From NCBI RefSeq assembly GCF_005960665.1, contig NZ_CP040676.1, positions 196,501 to 260,500 of the forward strand: 64,000 nucleotides of DNA, in the 5' to 3' direction. Position 1 is the first letter of the stretch. Each line of letters starts with the position of its first letter. Source of the DNA: Exiguobacterium mexicanum (GTDB taxonomy: Bacteria > Bacillota > Bacilli > Exiguobacteriales > Exiguobacteriaceae). The position numbers were made by a program, and so were the translations under genes. Shown in pieces: positions 8,787 to 16,481 of the stretch. The notes beneath the pieces are model-generated. The model worked only from the letters and a program-made list of their open reading frames with translations, did no database searches and was not told where the DNA came from.

Positions 8787-9457
8787 GACCTCCTCTCGAT
8801 CTCCTCTAACTTTTTTAGGAACAGGTTGTCCGCACGAAGAAGTTCGTTCTCAAGCTCCATTTGCTGGATACGACGTTTCAGCTTCTCTTCTTCACTTAGT
8901 TCATCCTCTGGCTTCGTACGCCCACGGCGGTCTAGGAGCGCTTCGGCCCCGGTCGTGTCATACTTCTTGACCCAGCCATAGACCTGGGCATAGGATACCT
9001 GATATTGTTCCGCGGTCTGCTGGTAGTTGCGACCATTCTCCAAACAGTATTTCACGATCTCAAAGCGCTCTTCAAATGTAGTTTTTCTTCCTTTTGTCAT
9101 AGCTAGACCCATCCCTTTTCTCGAATCTGTTAACTCGCTATGACTAGTATACTTCCTAATCCATCTGTGAAGAACAGACCAGTGACTGATTTGATGTTTG
9201 GAGAGTGTCTCTAGTTTAGTGAGACCACCGAGATAGTCACGGACCGCCGCAATCTTCTGTTCCTTGGTGTAGGGCTTCCATGTCCTCGATTGCTTCAACG
9301 CGTCAATACCGCCGGTATCGAATTTTACTTTCCATAACTGAAGGGTGTCCATAGAGACGTCATGTGCCTCCCTGATTTCCTTCCAGGTATATGTGCCTTG
9401 ATTCATCATGCGCAGCGCGCTCAGTTTTTGTTCGATCGTATGTCGACTTCTCGTCAT
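8783..9457 (-). CDS. IS3-family OrfA, helix-turn-helix DNA-binding protein
   Basis: A 224-residue OrfA, which is long for the family. It seems to contain repeated helix-turn-helix units (about residues 5-50, 60-105 and 125-170), then a charged leucine-zipper-like C-terminus (EEKLKRRIQQMELENELLRA). It should bind the inverted repeats and dimerise. ATG at 9457. Near its 3' end lies an A6G slippery heptamer that can move ribosomes into orfB. Confidence 0.9.
   Translation of the reverse strand: MTRSRHTIEQKLSALRMMNQGTYTWKEIREAHDVSMDTLQLWKVKFDTGGIDALKQSRTWKPYTKEQKIAAVRDYLGGLTKLETLSKHQISHWSVLHRWIRKYTSHSELTDSRKGMGLAMTKGRKTTFEERFEIVKYCLENGRNYQQTAEQYQVSYAQVYGWVKKYDTTGAEALLDRRGRTKPEDELSEEEKLKRRIQQMELENELLRADNLFLKKLEEIERRS
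8810..8816 (-). other. Programmed -1 frameshift site A AAA AAG
   Basis: On the minus strand orfA reads CTA AAA AAG TTA. Slipping back one base at A-AAA-AAG puts the ribosome into the orfB frame, which is open from here through the GTG at 8786. This is the classic IS3/IS150 arrangement for making the OrfAB transposase. Confidence 0.75.
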
Positions 9458-9529
9458 AAAAAAACACTCCCCAATCAGATAAACAGATTTGTTATTTCAT
9501 CTGTCTACTTATTGGGGAGCATATCATTG

Positions 9530-9546
9530 CGGACAGGCGCTTGTTT
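9530..9546 (-). terminator. Proximal arm of the permease terminator
   Basis: Arm immediately after the permease stop codon. It pairs with 7821-7837 on the far side of the IS. With the IS in the loop the hairpin should no longer form quickly, so permease transcripts may run into the IS, whose genes point the same way. Confidence 0.8.
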
Positions 9547-10907
9547 CAGTTGGCTTGTTCGATGTCGTTTAATTGTTCGTTCGCTTTGCGGAAGTGCTCA
9601 CGCACGAGATAGATGACGGTCAATCCGACCAACCACGGAATCCCGAACTTGAGCAGAATATTGAAGTCGGTGAACCATGTCGTGATCATGAGGCTGAGCA
9701 ATAGTCCGGCACCGAGTAACGGCAAGAACGGGTAACCGATCATGCGGACCGGTAATTTGCGTCCTGTCCACTTTTTGCGGAAGAACAGGTGCGAGACGAA
9801 TACCATGAACCATGTGAAGATGGCTCCGAACATCGAGATCCCCATGAGGAACGGATACGACGATTCCATGAACACTTGAAGCAGCGCCGCGAGAATGATT
9901 CCGCCTGTAGAGACGAGCAAGGCGGGCATTGGAATCCCGCTAGTGCTGACTTTTTTAAAGAGACGCGGAGCATCACCAGCTTCGGCGAGGGAATACATCA
10001 TTCGCGTTGAAGCATAGAGCTGAGCGTTCATCGCTGACAACGCAGCGATCAAGATGACAAAGTTTAAAATGCCGGCTGCGCCAGGCACGTCGAACTGCTG
10101 CATGACGAGAACGAATGGGCTTTGATCAATCCCGGCTTGCTGCCAAGGGATGAGCATGAGCATGATGGCGATTGTGACGAGATAAAAGAACGTCAACCGG
10201 AATACCGTCGCACGTAGCGCTTTCGGGACGGCGCGGTCCGGGTCTTTCGCTTCGCCGGCCGTGACGGCGACGAGCTCGGTCCCGAGGAAACTGAAGAGGG
10301 AGATGAAAATCGTCACCCACATGCCGTAAAATCCGAAAGCGAAGAAGCCTTCATCGCCGGCTGTGATGGATTCAATCGGTGAAACGGGTTGACCGAACAG
10401 CGTGGCGGCACCGAGCACGATAAATAGAATGATGGCCGTTACTTTGATGAACGATAACCAGTATTCGGTCGTCCCGAACGTATGGACGTGCCGGGCGTTG
10501 ACGTAGATGAGCAATCCGCCGAATACGGCGACCCAGACGAATCCGTTCACGTCGGGGAACCAGTACCGCATATAGATGGCGATTGCGCTCACTTCGACGC
10601 CGATGGCGAGGACGTTGGCGACCCAGTACGAGTAACGGACCAAAAAGCCGGCGAGCGGATGGACATAGCGTTCGGCGATTGTGCCGAACGAGCCCGAGGT
10701 CGGATGGGCGACGGTCATCTCAGCGAGACAGCCCATCAATAACAGGACGATGAAGGCTCCGATGGCGTAACTGACGAGCACACTCGGTCCTGCCGTTTGG
10801 ATAGCGAGCCCGCTTCCGAGGAAGAGGCCCGTCCCGATGGCGCTACCGAGCGAAATCATCGTCAACTGCCGCGTGGACAGTTCACGTTTTAATTTGCTAG
10901 TTTCCAA
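9546..10907 (-). CDS. APC-superfamily amino acid permease
   Basis: A 453-residue amino acid transporter of the AAT family in the APC superfamily, with 12 predicted membrane helices. The N-terminal family motif is clear (STRQLTMISLGSAIGTGLFLGSG), as are GCLAEMTVAHPTSGSF in helix 2-3 and the ELVAVTAGEAKDPDRAVPKA loop. It should be a proton-coupled importer; the amino acid cannot be told from sequence alone. The TTG at 10907 is favoured because AGGAG lies 8 bases upstream; the TTG at 10913 is only 2 bases from it. The gene has its own sigma-A promoter and a terminator that is split by the IS. Confidence 0.88.
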   Translation of the reverse strand: METSKLKRELSTRQLTMISLGSAIGTGLFLGSGLAIQTAGPSVLVSYAIGAFIVLLLMGCLAEMTVAHPTSGSFGTIAERYVHPLAGFLVRYSYWVANVLAIGVEVSAIAIYMRYWFPDVNGFVWVAVFGGLLIYVNARHVHTFGTTEYWLSFIKVTAIILFIVLGAATLFGQPVSPIESITAGDEGFFAFGFYGMWVTIFISLFSFLGTELVAVTAGEAKDPDRAVPKALRATVFRLTFFYLVTIAIMLMLIPWQQAGIDQSPFVLVMQQFDVPGAAGILNFVILIAALSAMNAQLYASTRMMYSLAEAGDAPRLFKKVSTSGIPMPALLVSTGGIILAALLQVFMESSYPFLMGISMFGAIFTWFMVFVSHLFFRKKWTGRKLPVRMIGYPFLPLLGAGLLLSLMITTWFTDFNILLKFGIPWLVGLTVIYLVREHFRKANEQLNDIEQAN

Positions 10908-10948
10908 AGTCAATTCTCCTTTAGTTGAGTGAAGTGTTGTTGGGGACG

Positions 10949-10978
10949 ACTATAGCAGACAAAAAAATCAAGTGTCAA
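10949..10978 (-). promoter_or_regulatory. Sigma-A promoter of the amino acid permease
   Basis: Minus-strand TTGACA (10978-10973), 18-base spacer, TATAGT (10954-10949). About 40 bases upstream of the start codon. Confidence 0.75.
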
Positions 10979-11050
10979 CTCGCGAAATCGCAAAAGACGG
11001 TATCGATTCGGCCGCACCTATAGAAGCAAAGTTTTTTTACATGCTTTTGT

Positions 11051-11079
11051 TTGACAGGAGGTTTCTCGACCTGTATAGT
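11051..11079 (+). promoter_or_regulatory. Sigma-A promoter of the trp leader and operon
   Basis: TTGACA (11051-11056), 17-base spacer, TATAGT (11074-11079). Transcription should start near 11086 and run through both T-boxes into trpD. Confidence 0.85.
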
Positions 11080-11086
11080 ACGAGTT

Positions 11087-11370
11087 AACTTAATTGAAAC
11101 GAATAAAGGCGTCGACGAAGAGAAGTAACGACGGTCCCCGTATGACAGAGAGCTGATGGTTGGTGTGAATCAGTATGCGGGACGTCGCGAATGGACTTCC
11201 GAGCTCTAAACCGAAACTTTTAGTAGGCTTTAGCGGGTCACCCACCGTTACCATGGGAAAGCGGATGTTTGTCCGTGAAGTGGGTTCTACGGAACCAACG
11301 AAGGTGGCACCACGGGGTTACTCGTCCTTCTCATAGCGCAAGCTATGAGTCGGGCGGGTGACCCTTTTTC
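11087..11370 (+). promoter_or_regulatory. Tryptophan T-box riboswitch 1
   Basis: A T-box leader: stem I with AGAGAGCTGATGGTTGGTG, the specifier in GAATGGACTTCC with TGG (Trp) at 11192-11194, and the conserved T-box AAGGTGGCACCACGG at 11301-11315. It ends in a long hairpin with loop GCAA and tail CCCTTTTT (about 11316-11370). Uncharged tRNA-Trp should pair with TGG and the T-box and prevent termination. Confidence 0.92.
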
Positions 11371-11390
11371 GTTTCAACACATCATAAATC

Positions 11391-11635
11391 AGTGATTGAG
11401 AAGAGTAGCGTGAACAAGTCTCGTTCAGAGAGCCGGGGGTGGTGGGATCCCGGCCGAGGCCATCACGTGAATGGGCTCATGAGAGCATGGCTGAATCAAG
11501 TAGGTCATGACGGTTTCCTCCGTTATCGGGATACGATGTGATAGCATCGGAAAGTGGGATCAATCGATCCAACGAGAGGTGGCACCGCGGTCCATACCGT
11601 CCTCCATACGACAGACGTCGTATGGAGTTTTTTTA
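11391..11635 (+). promoter_or_regulatory. Tryptophan T-box riboswitch 2 (tandem)
   Basis: A second T-box follows at once. Stem I starts with AGAGAGCCGGGGGTGGTGG; the specifier is again GAATGG with TGG at 11472-11474; the T-box is AGAGGTGGCACCGCGG at 11575-11590; and the terminator has arms CTCCATACGAC and GTCGTATGGAG followed by seven T (to about 11635). Two in series should require two uncharged tRNA-Trp molecules and sharpen the response. Confidence 0.9.
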
Positions 11636-11663
11636 TACCCAAAATGCTTGAGGAGGAACGGAC

Positions 11664-12653
11664 ATGTTAACACGACTATTGACGAACCCATTGACGACGA
11701 ATGAAATGAAACTGGCAGCGGCCGAGCTGTTCCAAGCCGATGAAGCGCAAATCGCCGAGGTGTTACTCGCCATGAAAGCGCGCGGTGAGACGGCTGAGGA
11801 GATGGCCGGACTCGCTGACTATATTCGTGAGGCGGCAACGTTCCCCGAGACGACGCTCCCTGTGCTCGACGTCTGTGGCACAGGCGGTGACGGGGCGAAC
11901 ACGTTCAACATCAGCTCGACGGTCGCGTTCGTCTTAGCGGGGCTCAACATCCCGGTCGCCAAACATGGGAATCGCAGCGTGTCGAGCCGGTCAGGCAGTG
12001 CCGACGTCCTCGAGTCATTGAATATCCCGATCGTCCAAAGTCATGAGGCGATGCTCGCCGACCTTGAGCGGACGAACTTGAGTTTCTTGTTCGCCCAACA
12101 CATCCATCCGGTCATGAAACACGTCATGCCGGTCCGGAAACGACTCGCAACGGCGACCATCTTCAATCAAATCGGCCCGTTGACGAACCCGCTCAAGCCG
12201 AAGCGGCAATTGATCGGCGTGTACCATCCATCGCTCATCGAGAAGATGGCGACGGCGATGCGCCACCTCGGCGTCGAGCGCGGAATGGTCGTCCATGGGG
12301 CGGGCGGGCTGGATGAAGCGAGTCTCGCTGGAAGAAATGACGTCTTGTTCTTCAACGGCGACAAAGTGGCCCGTTACACCGTCGACCCGCGCGACGTCGG
12401 ATTGATGCGAGCTCCGCTGTCGGCCTTGCAAGGCGGGACACCAGCTGAGAATGCGGCGACGCTCCTGGCCGTCTTGAACGGAGAGCAGGGATCGGCGCGA
12501 GACGTCGTCTTATTGAACGCCGCGCTCGCCCTCTGCACATATGGGACGGTCCAGACGCTTCGCGAAGGCGTCGCCGCGGCAACGGCAAGCATTGATGAAG
12601 GGCACGCCATCCGCGTGCTCAAACAATTACAACGAACGGAGGTTGGCGCATGA
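11664..12653 (+). CDS. trpD: Anthranilate phosphoribosyltransferase
   Basis: A 329-residue TrpD, normal length. It joins anthranilate to phosphoribosyl pyrophosphate, the second step of tryptophan synthesis. The PRPP-binding glycine-rich loop is CGTGGDG (about residues 72-78), followed by the NISSTVAFVLAG and KHGNRSVSSRSGSADVLE segments typical of the enzyme. ATG after GAGGAGGAA. It is the first gene after two T-boxes; trpE and trpG, which usually precede it, are not here. Its stop overlaps the trpC start by 4 bases. Confidence 0.97.
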   Translation: MLTRLLTNPLTTNEMKLAAAELFQADEAQIAEVLLAMKARGETAEEMAGLADYIREAATFPETTLPVLDVCGTGGDGANTFNISSTVAFVLAGLNIPVAKHGNRSVSSRSGSADVLESLNIPIVQSHEAMLADLERTNLSFLFAQHIHPVMKHVMPVRKRLATATIFNQIGPLTNPLKPKRQLIGVYHPSLIEKMATAMRHLGVERGMVVHGAGGLDEASLAGRNDVLFFNGDKVARYTVDPRDVGLMRAPLSALQGGTPAENAATLLAVLNGEQGSARDVVLLNAALALCTYGTVQTLREGVAAATASIDEGHAIRVLKQLQRTEVGA

Positions 12654-13411
12654 GCTACTTGACGAAAATCATCGGAACGAAAATTGAAGAGGTCAATCAA
12701 ATGGAAGACATCGAGGTGACGCGGACGACAGCCATCTCATTACCGCTTTTAATGAAGGACGGCTTTCATGTCATCGCCGAAATTAAGCGGTCCTCCCCGT
12801 CAAAAGGAGTGATTCGCCAAGAAGTGGACGTCGTGAGCCGGGCCCGCACGTATGAACAGGCAGGGGCGACAATGATTTCCGTTTTGACGGATACGACCTA
12901 CTTCAACGGTTCGTTCAACGACTTGCATGATGTCGCGGCCGCTGTTGAGATCCCAGTCCTCTGCAAAGACTTTATCATCGATGAACGACAGCTCGACCGG
13001 GCGAAGGAAGCTGGAGCGAGTGCGGCACTGCTGATTGTCGCGGCGCTCCATCCGAGCCGGCTTCATACCTTAAAACAGTATGCGCGGTCCATCGGCCTCG
13101 ACGTGCTTGTCGAAGTTCATGATGAGGCCGAGCTCCAGACGGCGCTCGAACTGGGCGATGTATTGATTGGCATCAACAATCGAAACTTGAAGACGTTCGA
13201 GGTCTCGCTCGACACGTCGGTCGACTTGATGACGAAGTATCCAGATGTCGCGTTCGTCAGCGAGAGCGGCGTCAGCACAGGCGAGGCGGCCCGTCGGTTA
13301 CAGACGGCCGGGGCCCGAGCGATTCTCGTCGGGGAGGCGCTCATGCGACAGGACGACCCGACAGCCTTGATTGAGGAGTTGACATCATGTTCGTTAAAAT
13401 ATGTGGACTGA
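12650..13411 (+). CDS. trpC: Indole-3-glycerol phosphate synthase
   Basis: A 253-residue (beta/alpha)8 enzyme that closes the indole ring of the tryptophan precursor. Hallmarks: EIKRSSPSKG with the catalytic Lys near residue 48, VLCKDFIID, AALLIVAAL, EVHDEAEL, GINNRNLKTFEV and SESGVSTG. Translationally coupled to trpD (ATGA overlap) and overlapping trpF by 25 bases. Confidence 0.97.
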   Translation: MSYLTKIIGTKIEEVNQMEDIEVTRTTAISLPLLMKDGFHVIAEIKRSSPSKGVIRQEVDVVSRARTYEQAGATMISVLTDTTYFNGSFNDLHDVAAAVEIPVLCKDFIIDERQLDRAKEAGASAALLIVAALHPSRLHTLKQYARSIGLDVLVEVHDEAELQTALELGDVLIGINNRNLKTFEVSLDTSVDLMTKYPDVAFVSESGVSTGEAARRLQTAGARAILVGEALMRQDDPTALIEELTSCSLKYVD

Positions 13412-13959
13412 CGACCGAGGCCAGTGTCGCGACGGCGGTAGAGGCCGGAGCGGACGCCATCGGGTTCGTCTTTGCGGATAGCCCGCGCCAAATCGACATC
13501 GCGACGGCGCAACGGCTTCGAGGGTTCATCCCGGAAGATGTCCGAGTCGTCGGCGTATTTCTCGATCCAACAATTAAAGAGGTCGAAGCTGCCGTCGCTT
13601 GCGGGTTGACCGACATTCAATTGCACCGTCGGACACGGCCACTTGAAACGTTCCGTCAGTTCGGTCTCCCGATCATCGAAGCGGATCACGAGTCGGAGGC
13701 CGACATCATTTTACTCGACGCGCCAACGCCGGGTAGTGGGCAGGCGCTTGATTGGGAGACGCTGGAACGTCCGGAGCGAACGTTTTGGCTCGCCGGTGGA
13801 TTGAACGTCGACAATGTCGGTGCGGCGATTCGCGCCATGCGACCGGACGGCGTCGATGTCTCGAGTGGTGTGGAGACGAACGGACAGAAAGATCACGATA
13901 AGATTCGCGCGTTCATCCGACGCGCCAAGGAGGAAACACAATGTATACACAACCAGTGA
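13387..13959 (+). CDS. trpF: Phosphoribosylanthranilate isomerase
   Basis: A 190-residue (beta/alpha)8 isomerase for the third step of the pathway. KICGLTT at the N-terminus carries the catalytic Cys; the later phosphate-binding segments are [10 protein letters not shown] and [15 protein letters not shown]. The usual VQLHG segment reads IQLHRR here, a small deviation after the conserved LH. The start lies inside the trpC 3' end (25-base overlap), and the end overlaps trpB by 19 bases, so the operon is very tightly packed. Confidence 0.95.
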   Translation: MFVKICGLTTEASVATAVEAGADAIGFVFADSPRQIDIATAQRLRGFIPEDVRVVGVFLDPTIKEVEAAVACGLTDIQLHRRTRPLETFRQFGLPIIEADHESEADIILLDAPTPGSGQALDWETLERPERTFWLAGGLNVDNVGAAIRAMRPDGVDVSSGVETNGQKDHDKIRAFIRRAKEETQCIHNQ

Positions 13960-15122
13960 ACGGAAAGTTTGGACCATATGGCGGAAAATATATCCCTGAG
14001 ACGCTCATGCAAGCAGTCGAAGAGCTCGAAGTGGCTTACGAGGAAGCGAAACAAGACCCTGAATTCCAGGAACGCTTCAACGATCTCCTCAGCGAATACG
14101 TCGGTCGAGAAACGCCACTCTATTATGCGGAGAACATGAGCCGCCGCCTCGGGACGAATGTCTATTTAAAACGAGAAGATTTGAACCATACCGGTGCCCA
14201 CAAAATCAACAACACGATCGGCCAGGCGCTCCTCGCCAAACGAATGGGCAAACAAAAAGTCGTCGCCGAAACAGGGGCCGGACAGCACGGAGTCGCTACG
14301 GCGACGGTATGTGCGCTGCTCAATCTCGAATGTACGATTTTCATGGGTGAGGTCGACGTCGAACGTCAAGAATTGAACGTATTTCGAATGGAGTTACTCG
14401 GTGCGAAAGTCGTTCCCGTTAAGTCGGGGAGTCGAACGTTAAAAGATGCCGTCAACGAGGCGCTCCGTTACTGGGTCAAACATGTCGATGACACGCATTA
14501 CGTGATGGGGTCGGTGCTCGGACCGCACCCGTTCCCGACGATGGTCCGCGATTTCCAAAGCGTTATCGGGACAGAGACACGTCGTCAAGTGCTCGAGAAG
14601 ACAGGTCGTCTCCCTGACGCGGTCGTTGCCTGTGTCGGCGGCGGTAGCAATGCGATGGGCATGTTCTATCCGTTCTTGAATGACGAAACAGTCGCCTTAT
14701 ACGGTGTCGAGGCAGCAGGGAGCGGTGTCGACACGGACAAGCATGCGGCAACGCTCACGAAGGGCGAGGTCGGGGTGCTTCACGGGTCGCTCATGTACGT
14801 GCTCCAGGACGCAGCCGGGCAAATCCAGGAAGCCCACTCGATTTCGGCCGGACTCGATTATCCGGGTGTCGGACCAGAACACAGCTTCTTGAAAGATATC
14901 GAACGGGTCCGCTACGCGGCGGTCACGGACGAGGACGCACTCGCAGCCTGCATGTCGCTCAGCCGCCAAGAAGGGATTATTCCGGCACTTGAGTCATCGC
15001 ATGCGCTCGCTTATGCGGAAACGCTCGCCCAAACGATGGACGAGGACGACGTGCTCGTCATCTGTCTATCTGGTCGCGGGGATAAGGATGTTCATACGAT
15101 TCGAGAAAGGGTGACTCAATGA
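13941..15122 (+). CDS. trpB: Tryptophan synthase beta chain
   Basis: A 393-residue PLP enzyme that condenses indole with serine. The cofactor lysine is in [13 protein letters not shown]; the phosphate-binding glycine loop is [18 protein letters not shown] and ESSHAL are also conserved. It belongs to the ordinary TrpB1 type that partners TrpA. It overlaps trpF by 19 and trpA by 4 bases. Confidence 0.98.
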   Translation: MYTQPVNGKFGPYGGKYIPETLMQAVEELEVAYEEAKQDPEFQERFNDLLSEYVGRETPLYYAENMSRRLGTNVYLKREDLNHTGAHKINNTIGQALLAKRMGKQKVVAETGAGQHGVATATVCALLNLECTIFMGEVDVERQELNVFRMELLGAKVVPVKSGSRTLKDAVNEALRYWVKHVDDTHYVMGSVLGPHPFPTMVRDFQSVIGTETRRQVLEKTGRLPDAVVACVGGGSNAMGMFYPFLNDETVALYGVEAAGSGVDTDKHAATLTKGEVGVLHGSLMYVLQDAAGQIQEAHSISAGLDYPGVGPEHSFLKDIERVRYAAVTDEDALAACMSLSRQEGIIPALESSHALAYAETLAQTMDEDDVLVICLSGRGDKDVHTIRERVTQ

Positions 15123-15898
15123 TGAGATTAGATGAAGCGATTCGACAGCGGAGTGAAGGGACGGCGTTCGTCCCGTACATCATGGCCGGGGACGGCGGAC
15201 TCGATCACTTGATTCCGACGATTGAACGGCTAGAAGCGATGGGAGCGACGGCCATCGAACTCGGAATTCCATTCTCGGATCCGGTGGCAGACGGTCCCAT
15301 CATCGAGGCGGCTGGAATGCGCGCCCTCGAACAAGGTGTGACGTTGACGGACGTGTTGGACCATTTAATAGAAGGAACGGGTCGTTTTTCGGTGCCGATC
15401 GTCTTGATGACGTACTTGAATCCGGTGTTCCGGTTCGGGGTCGAGCGTTTCTTCGAGCGGGCGGCAGCGTCTGGGGTCAGTGGCGTCATCATTCCCGATT
15501 TGCCGTTTGAAGAGAGCCTCGATTTGTTCGCTGGCATCGATCGTCACGGAGTCGCGGTCGTACCGCTCGTCACGTTGACGAGCAGTCAGACCCGCATCGA
15601 CACGATTCTGGATCAGGCGGAAGGATTCGTCTATGCGGTGACGCTCAAAGGGACGACTGGGAAGACGGACGTGTTCCCGGATGAGTTACTCGAGCACTTG
15701 CGTTCGTTGACGGCACGTTCGCCCGTACCGGTGCTCGCCGGTTTTGGTGTCCATCGCACCGATCAGGTCCGGACGCTCGGATCAGCCTGTGACGGGGTCG
15801 TCGTCGGTAGTTTCATCGTCGAGGCGCTCCATGCGGGACGTGAACAGGACGTGGCCACGTTGATTGCATCGGCGCGGACGGTCAACGCAAAAAAATAA
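15119..15898 (+). CDS. trpA: Tryptophan synthase alpha chain
   Basis: A 259-residue (beta/alpha)8 subunit that splits indole-3-glycerol phosphate and channels indole to TrpB. The catalytic pair is visible in [14 protein letters not shown] (Glu near 47, Asp near 58); VLAGFGV and VVVGSFIV are the phosphate-binding segments. Last gene of the operon, with a terminator right after its stop. Confidence 0.97.
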   Translation: MMRLDEAIRQRSEGTAFVPYIMAGDGGLDHLIPTIERLEAMGATAIELGIPFSDPVADGPIIEAAGMRALEQGVTLTDVLDHLIEGTGRFSVPIVLMTYLNPVFRFGVERFFERAAASGVSGVIIPDLPFEESLDLFAGIDRHGVAVVPLVTLTSSQTRIDTILDQAEGFVYAVTLKGTTGKTDVFPDELLEHLRSLTARSPVPVLAGFGVHRTDQVRTLGSACDGVVVGSFIVEALHAGREQDVATLIASARTVNAKK

Positions 15899-15926
15899 GG
15901 GTCGTGCCTCGGCACGATCCTTATTT
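15896..15926. terminator. Terminator shared by trpA and hsp20
   Basis: Arms AAGGGTCGTGCC (15897-15908) and GGCACGATCCTT (15911-15922), flanked by A-rich sequence on the left and TTATTTATT on the right, so it can serve both convergent genes. Confidence 0.8.
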
Positions 15927-16368
15927 ATTCTTCGATTTCAATGGTGCGGGTGCTCGAGCCGTCATCGGCTTTCGGTACGGTCAAGTGGAGCACGCCGTCT
16001 GACAGTTTCGCTTTGATGGCATCTTCTTTCACGTTCGGTAGATAGAGTGAACGTTGCATCGATGTGACGCGGCGTTCCCGATAGACGTAGTCTTTGTCTT
16101 CTTCCCTCTCTTCACGTTGGTCGACCGAGAGGATGAGATAGTCTTTGTCGTAGCGGATGTGAATGTTATCTTTTTTGATACCTGGCATCTCGGCCTCGAT
16201 GACGTATTGGCCGTCCTGGTCCCGGACGTCGAGTTTGAACGAGTCGAGGAACGACGTCGCGCCGTCTTTCGGATCGAACAGTTGATTCATCCGATCAAAG
16301 ACGTCGCCGAACAAATCTTTGCGCAATCGCTCGAGCTCATTCTTCCGGAATGGCGTCAAATCGAACAT
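15925..16368 (-). CDS. Hsp20 / alpha-crystallin small heat shock protein
   Basis: A 147-residue small heat shock protein that should hold unfolding proteins as large oligomers. The alpha-crystallin domain spans about residues 45-140, with YVIEAEMPGIKKDNIHIRYD, the conserved FxRSxxLP segment as MQRSLYLPNVKEDAIKAKLSDGVLHLTVPK, and an end tail SSTRTIEIEE. The ATG at 16368 is used because AAGGGGGA precedes it; an in-frame upstream start at 16413 would lie inside a terminator hairpin. The leader is unusual: a 22-pair hairpin ends 16 bases before the start codon. Confidence 0.92.
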   Translation of the reverse strand: MFDLTPFRKNELERLRKDLFGDVFDRMNQLFDPKDGATSFLDSFKLDVRDQDGQYVIEAEMPGIKKDNIHIRYDKDYLILSVDQREEREEDKDYVYRERRVTSMQRSLYLPNVKEDAIKAKLSDGVLHLTVPKADDGSSTRTIEIEE

Positions 16369-16384
16369 ACAAATTCCCCCTTCA

Positions 16385-16432
16385 AAAAACGGACAGAGTA
16401 GAAGTGTTGTCACTTTTACTCTGTCCGTTTTT
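16385..16432. terminator. 22-base-pair hairpin: antiporter terminator inside the hsp20 leader
   Basis: Arms 16385-16406 and 16411-16432 pair over 22 positions with one G-T pair and loop TTGT. A and T runs at the two ends make it a good terminator in both directions. On the minus strand it lies between the antiporter stop (16482) and the hsp20 start (16368), leaving no room for a separate hsp20 promoter after it. Confidence 0.85.
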
Positions 16433-16481
16433 AGCTAAGGATAAACGTAATTGACGTGACAGTTCAATGAAGAAAAGAGGG

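Larger units (their letters stand above)
7841..9526 (-). mobile_element. IS3-family insertion sequence (IS150-like), complete
   Basis: A 1,686-base element with imperfect terminal inverted repeats of about 35 bases: left end begins TGAACTGCTCCCC, right end (reverse complement) TGATATGCTCCCC, and both continue with AAGTAGACAG and AAATAA. It carries orfA and orfB with an A6G slippery site. It is flanked by the 3-base direct repeat TTG (7838-7840 and 9527-9529), the expected target duplication for this family. Both reading frames are intact, so it may be active. Joining the flanks recreates a perfect terminator with loop TTG. Confidence 0.93.
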
